A DNA stretch of 64,000 nt from Bacteroidia bacterium (GCA_030426955.1 JAUHXS010000005.1:159807-223806); one strand, 5' to 3'. Counted from the stretch's first letter, positions 54,089 through 63,981 are shown. A program made the numbers and translations. Notes: generated by a model from the letters alone, not told the origin.

Positions 54089-54253
54089 TTTAACCCGATC
54101 TATGCATTAGAAAAATATTTATTTTTCTAATGCATAGCGATAGAGAACTTCAGCCATTTTGATTAAAACCACAATGGTGAATTTCTATATCGGGGTTAAC
54201 TCGTGTTAATGCAATAGAAGTATATTATTTTTGACTTCTATTGCATAATCACG
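54089..54253. repeat. Two related long hairpins in the ribF-downstream gap
   Basis: Hairpin 1 (54100-54137) is an 18-bp perfect stem with a 2-nt loop. Hairpin 2 (54209-54246) is a 13-bp perfect stem around 12 nt. Both begin ATGCA(T/A)TAGAA and end TTCTA(A/T)TGCAT; the one differing pair is T107-A130 in the first and A214-T241 in the second (last digits of 54xxx), a compensatory change. Outer bases TTAACCCGAT (54090-54099) and ATCGGGGTTAA (54189-54199) can also pair apart from one extra G. This is the content of 54031-54269; no gene is seen there. Confidence 0.7.
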
Positions 54254-54269
54254 GTTTAATAGTGGAGAG

Positions 54270-56855
54270 ATGCAAAAGGCCATTAAAATAGTAATCGTTG
54301 TTTTTTCTTTTATAGTTTCTTTTAACCTTATAGCTCAGCCAATTGCCGAAATAGAACAACCTAACCCAGAAGAGTTATTAAAGATTTGTTTAGGAGATGA
54401 AGTAGAGCTTGAGGTTTCAAATAGTACAGATAGCTTAATGATAGATTGGGGCGATGGGTCTCCAGTAGAGTACTTTGATGGTAACCCTGGAACTCTTGCT
54501 CCACGTCAGTTTAATATTAATGGTCTTTTCACGGTACTATTAGTTGCATTTGAGTCTCCCTTTCCTAATGATACTGCTAGATTGAATGTCAAAGTTTCTG
54601 TGACTGATACACTTTCTTTTACTCATGATTTTGTGCTGAATACTTGCATGACTCAGGGTGGAGTGCAAGTTAATTTTACAGACCAAAGTATTTTGCACAA
54701 CCCTATTGCTGACTATACCATTGATTATGGAGATGGACTTAGTCAGTCTGGAGTACTTAACTCCTCTCATACTTACTACAGCCCTGGACTATATATTGTC
54801 ACCATCAAGTCTCCTTGCTCCTCTACTTTTGCCGATACAATTGAAATTCCAGAAACGACTGGCTTGTTGGATAGTATAGAAGTCGTTTCATCTTGTCCAT
54901 GCAATATACCTGAATTAAAAGTAAGTGGTAGTGGTAATGTTATTCGATGGAATTTTGGAGATGGTATTAGCAATAATACTGCGGCAAAAGATCAAAGACA
55001 TAAATATAAAGATCCAGGTAATTATCTGGTATCTGTTGCTGCTGAAGATGCAATGACAAGTTGTATTCAGACCATTTATGAAAACGTTCTTATTTGTGGA
55101 GGAGATACAGCTTATGATAGTCACTCCAATGATGAGTGGCACTTTGCGGGATTTGAAATGTGGGGAAAGGCGGGAGTTCGACTTCAGTTTCAAGAGCCAT
55201 ATACAGCATACCCAATAGCAGATACCAATACTTCTATCTCGGCAAATGAGGGAGGCGCTTCTATCTGTCATCCAGTGACAGGAGATTTATTGTTTTATTC
55301 TGATGGTATGCAGGTTTTTAATAGCAATAACGATATTATGACCAATGGAGATAATTTAATGGGTCACATGAGTTCTACTCAAACTGTGCTGATCATGCCC
55401 TATCCAGGAGATATAGATAGGTATTATTTATTTACCTCTAGTGGAAGCTCAGCGGGCTATTTAGGATATCACTATTCCGTTATTAATATGGATACTCTGG
55501 GAGGGCTGGGAGCTGTAGTCGAAAAAAACATCCCATTATTTTTAGGTCCATGTACGGAAGTAGATAATGTTGGCAATCAAGTGCCACATGAAAGCTTATA
55601 TGGGACAATAAAGAAAAGAGCAACGTGCTTACAAAACGAAGAGTATTGGCTCATCATTCCAGCATGTACTGACAGTTACCAAGCCTATCCTATTACCGAT
55701 CAAGGTATTGGCAGCCCAATAGTGTCTACAAGCTCTACGGGTACTTTTAATATGACTGGAGGAAGTGCTATTTCTCCCGATGGGTCTCGCTATGCTGTTG
55801 TCGAGGGTTACTACAACAATGGTACGAAACATCTCATAAAGGTATTTGATTTTGATGTTGAAAGTGGAGTACTTAGCAATGAGCAAATCATAACCTTTAA
55901 GAGAACTGTTAATACTTACGAAGGTTACTATTCTCTCTCCTTTAGCCCCGATGGTAGCTTGCTCTATGCAAGTTCTGGCTATATTCATAGGGTGTATCAG
56001 TTTGATTTATCCTCAGAAGATGTCTCCAGTAATCGCACAGAGTTTGATATTATGCCTGGAACCTTCAATGTGGCTTTGTATTTAGGTCCAGATGATCGGT
56101 TGTATGTTACAAATAATAATGATTTGTTAAATGTATTCAACTTTCCAAATCTGAAAGGGGTTGCGGCAGACTTGCAACTGGGAGCTGTGCCAATTCCTGG
56201 AGGGGTAGCATATAGAGGATTACAAAACATTGTTAATTTGGAAATTGCTAAGGAAAGCGTTTCAGAGGTGGTAGGCATAAATGTTGATTTTCAGATTTAT
56301 GGAGAAACTACAGAAAATAACTGCTTTAAAGATCAGGTTGATTTTGAAAACCTATCTGATACATTAATGAATTTATGTAGCTTTAAAAGAGAAAATGATA
56401 CTTTGAGTTATACTTGGGATTTTGGAGATGGGACAGTCTCAAATCTTGAATCTGCAAGTCATATTTTCAACGAGCCAGGAGAGTATACAATAACCTTGAC
56501 GATAAATAGAGGGGCTTTTTGTAAATCCTATTCAGTACAAAAAAGTATTTGTGTACAATCTTTAGATACTACTTCTTCGGTATATGAAGACTTTTTCATT
56601 CCTAATGCTTTCTCTCCCAATAACGATGATTTTAATGATTTGTTCAGAGTGAAGGGAGACTTTAGTGGTTTTGAATGGAGTATTTATGATCGATTTGGAG
56701 AATTATTATACACCTCTAATAGTGAACAAGTATGGGATGGAATCTATGACGGGCAATTAGTCGGTCAGGGTGTGTATACATACAAAATTACAGGAGAGTT
56801 GCTTAAAGATGGATCTGCTATATTAAAGACTGGAACGATTTCTGTGCTACACTAA
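54270..56855 (+). CDS. T9SS gliding-type (type B) protein with several PKD domains
   Basis: 861 aa. Signal peptide to about residue 22 (SFNLIAQ). PKD/Ig-like units (SLMIDWGDGSPVEYF; IADYTIDYGDGLSQSG; IRWNFGDGISNNT) precede a propeller-like region (ISPDGSRYAVVEGYYNNGTK, LSFSPDGSLLYASSG) and a further PKD (LSYTWDFGDGTVSN). The sorting domain is FFIPNAFSPNNDDFNDLFRV ... IYDRFGELLYTSN. Shares its propeller half with the 42761 gene. Convergent with the next gene, with stop codons back to back. Surface function unknown. Confidence 0.86.
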   Translation: MQKAIKIVIVVFSFIVSFNLIAQPIAEIEQPNPEELLKICLGDEVELEVSNSTDSLMIDWGDGSPVEYFDGNPGTLAPRQFNINGLFTVLLVAFESPFPNDTARLNVKVSVTDTLSFTHDFVLNTCMTQGGVQVNFTDQSILHNPIADYTIDYGDGLSQSGVLNSSHTYYSPGLYIVTIKSPCSSTFADTIEIPETTGLLDSIEVVSSCPCNIPELKVSGSGNVIRWNFGDGISNNTAAKDQRHKYKDPGNYLVSVAAEDAMTSCIQTIYENVLICGGDTAYDSHSNDEWHFAGFEMWGKAGVRLQFQEPYTAYPIADTNTSISANEGGASICHPVTGDLLFYSDGMQVFNSNNDIMTNGDNLMGHMSSTQTVLIMPYPGDIDRYYLFTSSGSSAGYLGYHYSVINMDTLGGLGAVVEKNIPLFLGPCTEVDNVGNQVPHESLYGTIKKRATCLQNEEYWLIIPACTDSYQAYPITDQGIGSPIVSTSSTGTFNMTGGSAISPDGSRYAVVEGYYNNGTKHLIKVFDFDVESGVLSNEQIITFKRTVNTYEGYYSLSFSPDGSLLYASSGYIHRVYQFDLSSEDVSSNRTEFDIMPGTFNVALYLGPDDRLYVTNNNDLLNVFNFPNLKGVAADLQLGAVPIPGGVAYRGLQNIVNLEIAKESVSEVVGINVDFQIYGETTENNCFKDQVDFENLSDTLMNLCSFKRENDTLSYTWDFGDGTVSNLESASHIFNEPGEYTITLTINRGAFCKSYSVQKSICVQSLDTTSSVYEDFFIPNAFSPNNDDFNDLFRVKGDFSGFEWSIYDRFGELLYTSNSEQVWDGIYDGQLVGQGVYTYKITGELLKDGSAILKTGTISVLH

Positions 56856-58220
56856 TTATTTGCTTAGTACAATTAGTTTTCCAGTAGTTTGAAGACCTTT
56901 TCCTCTTACCACATATTGATATAAGCCGCTAGGTAAATCGTTGGTCAAGATATCTAGTTGATTTTCTTTAGAGTAAATTTCTTTTACAATACTGCCTCTC
57001 AAATCAATTAATAAAAAATGTACTTCAGATTGAATTTGGCTTACATTTAATGTAAATAGGTCTAAAGCAGGATTGGGGAATATGGTTGCTGCTGCTTTCT
57101 TAGTGTGATCGATTTTTGTGCCCACAATTGGGGTCATGCGAATAATACGATCATCTAAATCTATCGGGAAGCCATCATTAGCTCTTCCATCTTTGTTAGA
57201 AGTAGCAATATAAACGTCTCCATTAGGTGCGATACAAAGGTCTCTTATTCTTCCAAAGTCATTATTATAAAGTATTTCTTCGGAAAGAACGGAGTCTCCT
57301 GTTGAATTGAGTCTTAAAACTCTTAAGTCATCTTCCTTTAGGGTGGTTAGCAATATTGAGTTTTGCCACTCGGGAATAGCAGGGTGATTATAAAAGTCTA
57401 TTCCTGCAACAGCTAGTGTTGGTGTCCATGCAAAAATTGGCTTCACCACATTGGAGTCGTTACAAAAAGTTGCTTCTGTTGGCTCATCACAAAACCCTTT
57501 GACATCTGGCCAACCATAATTTCTATCAGACAAAATTATGTTGAGTTCATCATCACTTGAAGGACCGTGCTCCGAGCTATATATATTTCCATTTGGAGCT
57601 AAAACTAATCCTTGAGGGTTTCTGAGTCCTTTAGAGTAAATGTAGCTATTAGGATTAGGATTGTCTGAGGGAATACTACCATCTAAATTTATTCGTAGAA
57701 TTTTACCTGATAAGCTGCTATTATCTTGAGATAGATTTGTATTTGAGGCATCCCCCGTTGTCATTAAAAGTTTATGATCTGAGGTAACAATTATTCTTGA
57801 TCCATTGTGGTTAGTACTGCCCTCTATATTTTCAATTAAAGTTTGTGGATTTGATAAAGAATCTCCAGCATAAGTATATTTGACTAACCTTTCTTTAATA
57901 CCTGAATTCAAGTAAGTATAGACTAAAAAAACGTTTGGTGTATCAATAAAATTAGGATGCAAAGCCATACCTAATAAACCTGATTCTCCTGATTGATAAA
58001 CAGAATCTATTGTGACTAGTGTTGTTTTTTCTCCCGTTGAGGGATCAATTTTACTTACTATTCCTGCTCTTTCAGAAACCCAAATATTATCATCAGGACC
58101 CCATAAAATTTCCCAAGGTACATTAAGACTATCTATTATAACTTCTGTTTGTAAGTCTTGACAGTAGGAAGATATGCTAAAGCATATTAAAAGATGAACC
58201 AATAATAAATATTTGTGCAT
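56856..58220 (-). CDS. PQQ-dependent sugar dehydrogenase-like protein with T9SS domain
   Basis: 454 aa. Signal peptide, then a six-bladed glucose/sorbosone dehydrogenase propeller: VPWEILWGPDDNIWVSERAG, ESGLLGMALHPNF, NHNGSRIIVTSDHKLLMTTG, GLRNPQGLVLAPNGNIYSSE, HGPSSDDELNIIL. These match the soluble aldose dehydrogenase (Asd/YliI) family that binds PQQ and Ca2+. A type A sorting domain ends the protein (AATIFPNPALDLFTLNV, LPSGLYQYVVRG). Secreted sugar oxidation is likely; PQQ synthesis genes are not in the window. Confidence 0.86.
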   Translation of the reverse strand: MHKYLLLVHLLICFSISSYCQDLQTEVIIDSLNVPWEILWGPDDNIWVSERAGIVSKIDPSTGEKTTLVTIDSVYQSGESGLLGMALHPNFIDTPNVFLVYTYLNSGIKERLVKYTYAGDSLSNPQTLIENIEGSTNHNGSRIIVTSDHKLLMTTGDASNTNLSQDNSSLSGKILRINLDGSIPSDNPNPNSYIYSKGLRNPQGLVLAPNGNIYSSEHGPSSDDELNIILSDRNYGWPDVKGFCDEPTEATFCNDSNVVKPIFAWTPTLAVAGIDFYNHPAIPEWQNSILLTTLKEDDLRVLRLNSTGDSVLSEEILYNNDFGRIRDLCIAPNGDVYIATSNKDGRANDGFPIDLDDRIIRMTPIVGTKIDHTKKAAATIFPNPALDLFTLNVSQIQSEVHFLLIDLRGSIVKEIYSKENQLDILTNDLPSGLYQYVVRGKGLQTTGKLIVLSK

Positions 58221-58264
58221 ATAATATGTCTAGTGAATCGATATTGACAAATATATGTAAAGTA

Positions 58265-59527
58265 TTAATATACTTCGAAAGGCATTGTATGCAAGGGATG
58301 TATATCCTTATAAAGCATGATAAGATAATAGCCCCGAATATAGTCACTTATATCAACCTGTTGGGGTATACTAAGATTTTCTCGTGCTTCTATCAATCTG
58401 CCGTAGAGATCATATACTTTAATAGATACCGTGCTTTTTGTTAATGCATTGATATTAATTTGCTTCAATGTATTGTTGTAAAAAACATTTAAATCAGTAG
58501 ATTGATTTGCATCGATATTAGTTATTTGACTATTAGAAACACCCGTAGCGATTAGATTATTTTCCTTAGTGAGTCGACTAAGGTTTACGTGTGTTTTAAA
58601 AGCAGCATTAATTCTATCTTTTTGTCCCTGTGTAAACATAGCTCTGCAAGAATGATAACTCATGAAGTTTTGAACTTGATCAACCGCATTTTGTTGATAT
58701 GGACTTTCGTCTCCATTAGTATCATTAGCACATGAGTTTAGACTTTTATTACAATCGTAGTAAGCCTCCATAGCAGGAGGCGTATCACAAACTTTATCTC
58801 CCTTTGTATGACACTTGCCACCACAACCACTTCCTGTTGCTCCAAAAGCTTTTTCGAACGTGTGAAATAGATCAAATGAGTGACCGCTTTCATGGATGGT
58901 AGTAGTGCCATCAGTAACTGAAGTGCCGATATCCCCAAAATGATCATGTCTCATTACAATGCCAAAGTTATCCCAATCTGTACCAGGAAAAGGCGAGTAT
59001 CCACTTAGTTTTTCTCCTGCCCCTACAGTGCTAGCTACCCAAATATTGTAATATTTTGTTGTTGGCCACTTACTCAGCGCTTTAACATTATCAGCTGCCT
59101 TAAACGTTTTTGGAGAATTTACTCTAACAATTCCATTTGTTGGATTTCCATCTGGATCGACTGTTGCTAAACGAAACTCAATACTAACATCAACAACAAA
59201 GTCATGAAACAAAGGATCTATTTCATCATAATCTGCTAAGTCACCACGATAGCCAGCATTTAATATTTCAATAGCATTCTCTACTTGCTCATCAGAAATG
59301 TTTCCAGTGTCATCATGATGAATGATATGTACAACCACAGGAATAATCTTAGGTTCATCTTCTGACGCTTTGTCAAATGACTTTTGCTGGACTATTTGGT
59401 CAATCTGGTTTTCAAAGGATAGGTACTCATCTGTTAAAATCGGCGTTGAACCACAATTATAGATTTGTGCATGAGCACTTAGGACACCTAGAAAAGCGAT
59501 TGCTACTATTTTTCTTACAATATTCAT
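58265..59527 (-). CDS. Secreted pappalysin-like (M43) zinc metalloprotease with T9SS domain
   Basis: 420 aa. Signal peptide to about residue 20. The zinc motif is HESGHSFDLFH (His212, Glu213, His216, His222) and the Met-turn VQNFMSYHSCRAMF. Metzincin consensus has Gly eight residues into the motif, where this has Asp219. Three Cys pairs surround the site as in pappalysins. The C-terminal 80 residues form a type A sorting domain (LNVFYNNTLKQININALTKS, IRGYYLIMLY). Likely extracellular protein degradation or processing. Confidence 0.86.
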   Translation of the reverse strand: MNIVRKIVAIAFLGVLSAHAQIYNCGSTPILTDEYLSFENQIDQIVQQKSFDKASEDEPKIIPVVVHIIHHDDTGNISDEQVENAIEILNAGYRGDLADYDEIDPLFHDFVVDVSIEFRLATVDPDGNPTNGIVRVNSPKTFKAADNVKALSKWPTTKYYNIWVASTVGAGEKLSGYSPFPGTDWDNFGIVMRHDHFGDIGTSVTDGTTTIHESGHSFDLFHTFEKAFGATGSGCGGKCHTKGDKVCDTPPAMEAYYDCNKSLNSCANDTNGDESPYQQNAVDQVQNFMSYHSCRAMFTQGQKDRINAAFKTHVNLSRLTKENNLIATGVSNSQITNIDANQSTDLNVFYNNTLKQININALTKSTVSIKVYDLYGRLIEARENLSIPQQVDISDYIRGYYLIMLYKDIHPLHTMPFEVY

Positions 59528-59660
59528 TGTGATTAGCTAGAAGGGAAATATTTCCTTTTGCTAAAGCAAGCTATTCTAAAAAAAGCATTAAGGCAATACT
59601 GAAAAAATATAAAATTTGATTTCTAAACCAGATTGGCGGATAGACTTATTGAATTCCAGC

Positions 59661-61298
59661 TTATTCTAAGCTGATCTTATTTAAGGAGATTTCTTTTTTC
59701 TTTCCCTTTCCAAGAATCAATAGAGTATTGCTGTCTGCAATGGTAATGGCATCTTGCTCATCTAAAGTACTTCCTGAAGCACTTAAGGGTATTGAGTTTT
59801 CAATTTTTTTACTATTAGTATTGACCTTAGAGATATTTCCAGTTCGCATACTCCAAGCCTTTTGTTTATCCGTCTCAGAGGCATCGTCTGCGTGTTTAGG
59901 CATATCGTAGTTTACCCAGAAGATATCACCGTTCCCATTTTTATAGAGATCACTATTGACAGCCCAATCTTGATCACTTACATCAAAGTAATTGGCAGTA
60001 ACCTTACCGCTTTGGTCTAGCTGAATTACTTGATGATATTCTCTACACTTTGATGCGATTAAAGTATTTCGTGAGTTGTCATTTATAGCATTATAGGTTG
60101 TAAATCCTCCCCAACGAATATGCTTTTGTGCATCCGATGGTGCCTTTGTTTTAGTTGATGAGTGTGTTACTGCATTAGCAGTTAAGTCTGAGATAGGAGT
60201 TTCATTAGTGTAAACAGTTTTCCCATCGGAGATTTTTACTGTTATCAACTTATCTGCTTTTATTCCTACGTCAATAGCTGGTTTTTCATCGGTATTCCTT
60301 GGTGCAACGAACTTAGGGTTAATTTGTATTGGAACTCCAAAAGACTCAGGTTTGCTAATACCTAATAAGACTACCTCACCCTTTTTATCTGTTGGAACAA
60401 CCTGTATACTGTATAGCCCACCCTTTTCAGATGTCGATATCTTGAAGTTAGCGTTGGTTACAACATCTCCAGCAGTATTTATTTGCACATATTTAAAGTT
60501 CTTCTCAGGATCTATTTTGAAATTGGCTTCTGCCCCTTTTGTCTTTGGCAACACTTCTTTTTGTATAGGCTGAAAAACCATGCCTAGGTCTCCATTAGGC
60601 AAATAATTACAAGTTATGGGAGCATAAGAGTAGCCTAAATCAAAACTCTTATATACTTTTTCTCCCAGTGTATGTGCATCGTAAATAGTAAAAGCATATT
60701 TCGAGTAATATGGTGTAGTCTTTTCTAGCCCGACAATAGACACATTGCCAAGCCCTATAGATACGGGTCTTCCCCAAATACCTAAATCTCCAAGTTTATT
60801 GCCTTCAGGAGTTTCTGTTTTGTGTGAGATGTAAATGAACTTATCTCCTTGAGATGTGGAGACTTCCTTTACCTGTTCCTCTATAAAATGTGTAATTACC
60901 GCCCTGCCGGCATAGCCATACTCAATATGCCCCTTTTTTAGTTTCAACTTACCATTAATAGGATTAGCGGAGACTCTTAATAGTCTTATATTTCCACTTC
61001 CTTTTAGTCTTTTATATCTGGATTTTTCCTTTTCTATTGTAGATTCATTACTAGAAATAAAGCTCATATCATCTAGTTTGAAATAGTAGGTTTCTACATC
61101 TAAGCTACTGGAGGTCTCACTTAGCTTGTAGGCCAATTCGAGTTTGTTTTCATCTTTGTTAACGTAAAAGTCATAAAGGTCAGCCTTAGATGCCTTTTTA
61201 GATATTTCTTGATAACTACTCCCAATAGATTGTTGAGCGTTTGCAAATGAAATTAAAGCTAAGCTCAACAATAGTAATCTGTAAGTTAATTTTAACAT
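59661..61298 (-). CDS. Secreted protein of unknown function
   Basis: 545 aa from the ATG at 61298; an alternative start at 61346 would put 16 more residues ahead of the signal peptide. Signal peptide (LLLLSLALISFANAQ). The rest is beta-rich with Lys/Ser/Thr blocks (LELAYKLSETSSSLDVETYY, GNIRLLRVSANPINGKLKLK) and a propeller flavour (YKNGNGDIFWVNYD, DAITIADSNTLLILGKG). No sorting domain or catalytic motif recognised. It lies 100 nt downstream of the response-regulator gene and may be its target or operon mate. Confidence 0.65.
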   Translation of the reverse strand: MLKLTYRLLLLSLALISFANAQQSIGSSYQEISKKASKADLYDFYVNKDENKLELAYKLSETSSSLDVETYYFKLDDMSFISSNESTIEKEKSRYKRLKGSGNIRLLRVSANPINGKLKLKKGHIEYGYAGRAVITHFIEEQVKEVSTSQGDKFIYISHKTETPEGNKLGDLGIWGRPVSIGLGNVSIVGLEKTTPYYSKYAFTIYDAHTLGEKVYKSFDLGYSYAPITCNYLPNGDLGMVFQPIQKEVLPKTKGAEANFKIDPEKNFKYVQINTAGDVVTNANFKISTSEKGGLYSIQVVPTDKKGEVVLLGISKPESFGVPIQINPKFVAPRNTDEKPAIDVGIKADKLITVKISDGKTVYTNETPISDLTANAVTHSSTKTKAPSDAQKHIRWGGFTTYNAINDNSRNTLIASKCREYHQVIQLDQSGKVTANYFDVSDQDWAVNSDLYKNGNGDIFWVNYDMPKHADDASETDKQKAWSMRTGNISKVNTNSKKIENSIPLSASGSTLDEQDAITIADSNTLLILGKGKKKEISLNKISLE

Positions 61299-61398
61299 GA
61301 TAAATAGTATGTATTTGAAAAATATTAATGTAAAAATAGAAAACAAAAACAGATGTAATATGGTGTATTTCCTTTAGTTTAATGGGGTAAACACCCTA

Positions 61399-62039
61399 TT
61401 ATTTTGCTAATCCCTTTTGGAATGCAAACCTGATGACTCCAGCAACATTGTGAACATCTAGCTTTTTCATAATGTTACTCCTATGGGTATCTACTGTTTT
61501 ATGGCTAATATAAAGCTTTTCTCCTATCTGTTGATTGGTCATGCCTTCTGTAAGTAGCTTTATTATTTCTATTTCTCTATCAGAAAGTGGTGGCAAGTTG
61601 CTATTAGACTGGTTGACAAATTGTTTGCTTTTAGGGTCTAAAAGAATCTTAGTAATGGAAGCACTATAGTATTCCTTATTTCCATTTACTTGTCGTATGC
61701 TTTCAGCCAAATCTTCTTTAGCGGCACTTTTGAGTAAATACCCTTTCACCCCTAAGCTTATTAAGTACTCAATAATAGAGCGCTCTTGATGCATGGTTAA
61801 GACGATTATTTTTGTTTCAGGAAAAGATTTTAATAATTCTGCTGCACACTCACTGCCATTCATTTGAGGCATTTCTAAATCCAATACGATGACATCTGGC
61901 TTTAAATCTACAACAGACTCTAATGCTTCTGTTCCTGTATTGGCCGTTCCTATGACAGCAATGTCTTTTTCTTTTTCTAAAAACTGGAAATTCCGTCTAA
62001 TACAATGTTATGGTCATCAACTAAAAGTACTTTTATCAT
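61399..62039 (-). pseudogene. NarL/LuxR-type response regulator with one-base frameshift
   Basis: Read from ATG 62039 (ATGA overlap with the kinase stop), the frame gives MIKVLLVDDHNIVLDGISSF and then TAG. The body in the next frame (EKEKDIAVIGTANTGTEALE, VIVLDLEMPQMNG with the phospho-Asp, LLKSAAKEDL) continues to a LuxR HTH (LSDREIEIIKLLTEGMTNQQ, HKTVDTHRSNIMKKL) and stop at 61399. Restoring one T in the T5 run (plus-strand A5, 61979-61983) rejoins both as a 213-aa regulator of normal length. Either a sequencing indel, a real mutation, or slippage at the run. Without repair, only a truncated body from TTG 61884 (161 aa) is possible. Confidence 0.85.
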
Positions 62040-63865
62040 TTTAGAGGAATTTTAATTGTAATCAACAAACCGCTGTTTTCATTTGTTGACTGAATGTTTT
62101 TTTCTCCATTGAGTGCAGCTAAGCGATCGCTTATGTTCTGAATTCCTATACCAATATCTTGTTTTTTCTCCATACCAATACCATCATCTTCCACTAATAA
62201 TACAATATGTCTTCCATTATTAATTAGCTGAAAATGGACTTCTTTTGCGTTACTGTGTTTAATGATGTTGGTTATCAACTCCTGACAAATCCTATATAAG
62301 GTAATCTCTATTTTAGAACCTATTCTATCTGATGAGCCAAAACGTTCTAAACTATATTGAATGTTTGTTTGTCCAAGGCTTTGTTCAAGCAAGTCGCTAA
62401 TTGCCTCATACAAACCCAAGGCTAGCAGTGCTTTTGGCATTAGGTCATGTGAAAGGCTGCGTACTTCTTGAATAGATAGATCTGCAACTTTAACTAGATT
62501 ATTTAGCGTATGTTTTTGAGGCCACTCTTTGTTTTTAACTTGATCTGATATCTTTTGAAAACCCAACTTAATCCCTGTCAATTGCTGTCCAACACCGTCA
62601 TGTAAGTATTGCGCTATTTTTTTTCTCTCTTCTTCTTGAGCTTCGATTAACCTTGCATTAAACTCTTTTTGTTGATTTAATAGTTCGTTTTGATAAGTCT
62701 CTTTGTCTGTTTTGTACCTACTAAAACGAATGTTAACAGCAATTGCCGAGAGTATAATTTCCCATATATAAGTTATAGCAATAGGCCCTGTAAATAATGA
62801 TCCTACATGTAGAACGTTTAAATTTCTTAATACAACAATGATATACAATATGGTGAGAGGTAAATGAGCAAATAATAGCAGGTATGCTCCTTGACGTCGA
62901 CGTTTTATACCATGAATTAGGATAAGAAAAAACATTACAAAGCATATAAAAATCGAAACGTAATAATAGGTAAAGCCAAAAATCAGCCAACCTCCTTTTG
63001 AAGTCGCCTTAAAGGGAAGAAAAATTAAAATCCAAAAAGAAAAAGCCAAAAATTGAGTGATACGCTTGATTTTTAAGGGGGTATCTTTAAAAAAATTAGC
63101 AATAAATTGTGCGGAAAAGAAGATGCTTATAAAAGAAAAGAAAAGAAGAGGGGGACCTTTGGTCGCATAGATAAATGCATGGAAGTACTGATTAATGAGA
63201 CCAGTATTTAGAAGCGCATACATAAGATTTGTTAGCACAAATCCTGCATAATATACATAAACAACTTCCCGTACTGAAATAGCATATAATAAGCTAATGA
63301 TGGCAATTACAATCATTACCCCAGATAAAAAAGCCCATAAAATAGTCTGGTCTTGTATATGTTTATCGTAGGCTTTTACATCCCATAAGTCTATTGAGAA
63401 CCTTAATGTGGCATCCTTGGAATTTAAAACAATAATAAGTGTTGTTGTTTCTCCAGGAGCTATGCTTATCGGGTATGTTGCAGCTTGTTTGTTTTTAGTT
63501 TTAAAGCCTCTTATTGGGAAAGAATCAGTAATAGAATTCTTTACCGTATAAAATTGAACAGAGTCTATAAATGAGTTTCTGAGTTCTATAGTACCATTAA
63601 ATTGATGCTTAGTATCATTTAAAATAGTAGTCTTTAAGTATACATACTGAGTGCTTCTTAAAAAATTAAAATAGTCTTCAGACTTTGGTGTTAAGCTACT
63701 TTCATCTACGCCTAACAACGAGATGTTCTGATCTGTTGTAGTATATTGAAAAAACTGATCTATACAAGTCGACTCATCTAGTTTTGAAATTGAAAATGAA
63801 GCCTGAGCAGCAACAAAACTATATGCTAATAAGCAACTAAAGAAAGTGATTAAACGTAAGGGCAC
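62036..63865 (-). CDS. NarX-like sensor histidine kinase with 7TM (7TMR-DISM-like) sensor
   Basis: 609 aa, GTG start. Signal peptide, an extracytoplasmic beta domain (STQYVYLKTTILNDTKHQFN), about seven TM helices (180-375), a coiled coil (NELLNQQKEFNARLIEAQEE) and a HisKA_3 dimerisation site with His422 in KKIAQYLHDGVGQQ. The ATPase has its N box (CQELITNIIKHSNA) and G1 (EDDGIGM). It phosphorylates the overlapping NarL-type regulator gene. Shares sensor architecture with the LuxR-fused protein at 13489. Confidence 0.9.
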   Translation of the reverse strand: MPLRLITFFSCLLAYSFVAAQASFSISKLDESTCIDQFFQYTTTDQNISLLGVDESSLTPKSEDYFNFLRSTQYVYLKTTILNDTKHQFNGTIELRNSFIDSVQFYTVKNSITDSFPIRGFKTKNKQAATYPISIAPGETTTLIIVLNSKDATLRFSIDLWDVKAYDKHIQDQTILWAFLSGVMIVIAIISLLYAISVREVVYVYYAGFVLTNLMYALLNTGLINQYFHAFIYATKGPPLLFFSFISIFFSAQFIANFFKDTPLKIKRITQFLAFSFWILIFLPFKATSKGGWLIFGFTYYYVSIFICFVMFFLILIHGIKRRRQGAYLLLFAHLPLTILYIIVVLRNLNVLHVGSLFTGPIAITYIWEIILSAIAVNIRFSRYKTDKETYQNELLNQQKEFNARLIEAQEEERKKIAQYLHDGVGQQLTGIKLGFQKISDQVKNKEWPQKHTLNNLVKVADLSIQEVRSLSHDLMPKALLALGLYEAISDLLEQSLGQTNIQYSLERFGSSDRIGSKIEITLYRICQELITNIIKHSNAKEVHFQLINNGRHIVLLVEDDGIGMEKKQDIGIGIQNISDRLAALNGEKNIQSTNENSGLLITIKIPLK

Positions 63866-63918
63866 TATCTAAATTAACGTGAGTTCGGGATAAGAAAAAG
63901 AGGAAGAAGTTATAAAAA

Positions 63919-63981
63919 GAGAGCGTTTTTGACTATATTAAAGCGTTGAATTTCAATATTTTAAAATCAAAAACGACTCTC
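63919..63981. repeat. Inverted repeat at the right edge of the window
   Basis: GAGAGCGTTTTTGA (63919-63932) pairs with TCAAAAACGACTCTC (63967-63981), 14 bp with one bulged base, around a 34-nt AT-rich loop. Read on the minus strand it is followed by TTTTTATAAC, so it could end a minus-strand gene lying beyond the window (TAA at 63988-63986). Read on the plus strand an ATG follows at 63983 with six codons before the edge. It could also be a transposon end. The window is too short to decide. Confidence 0.5.
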
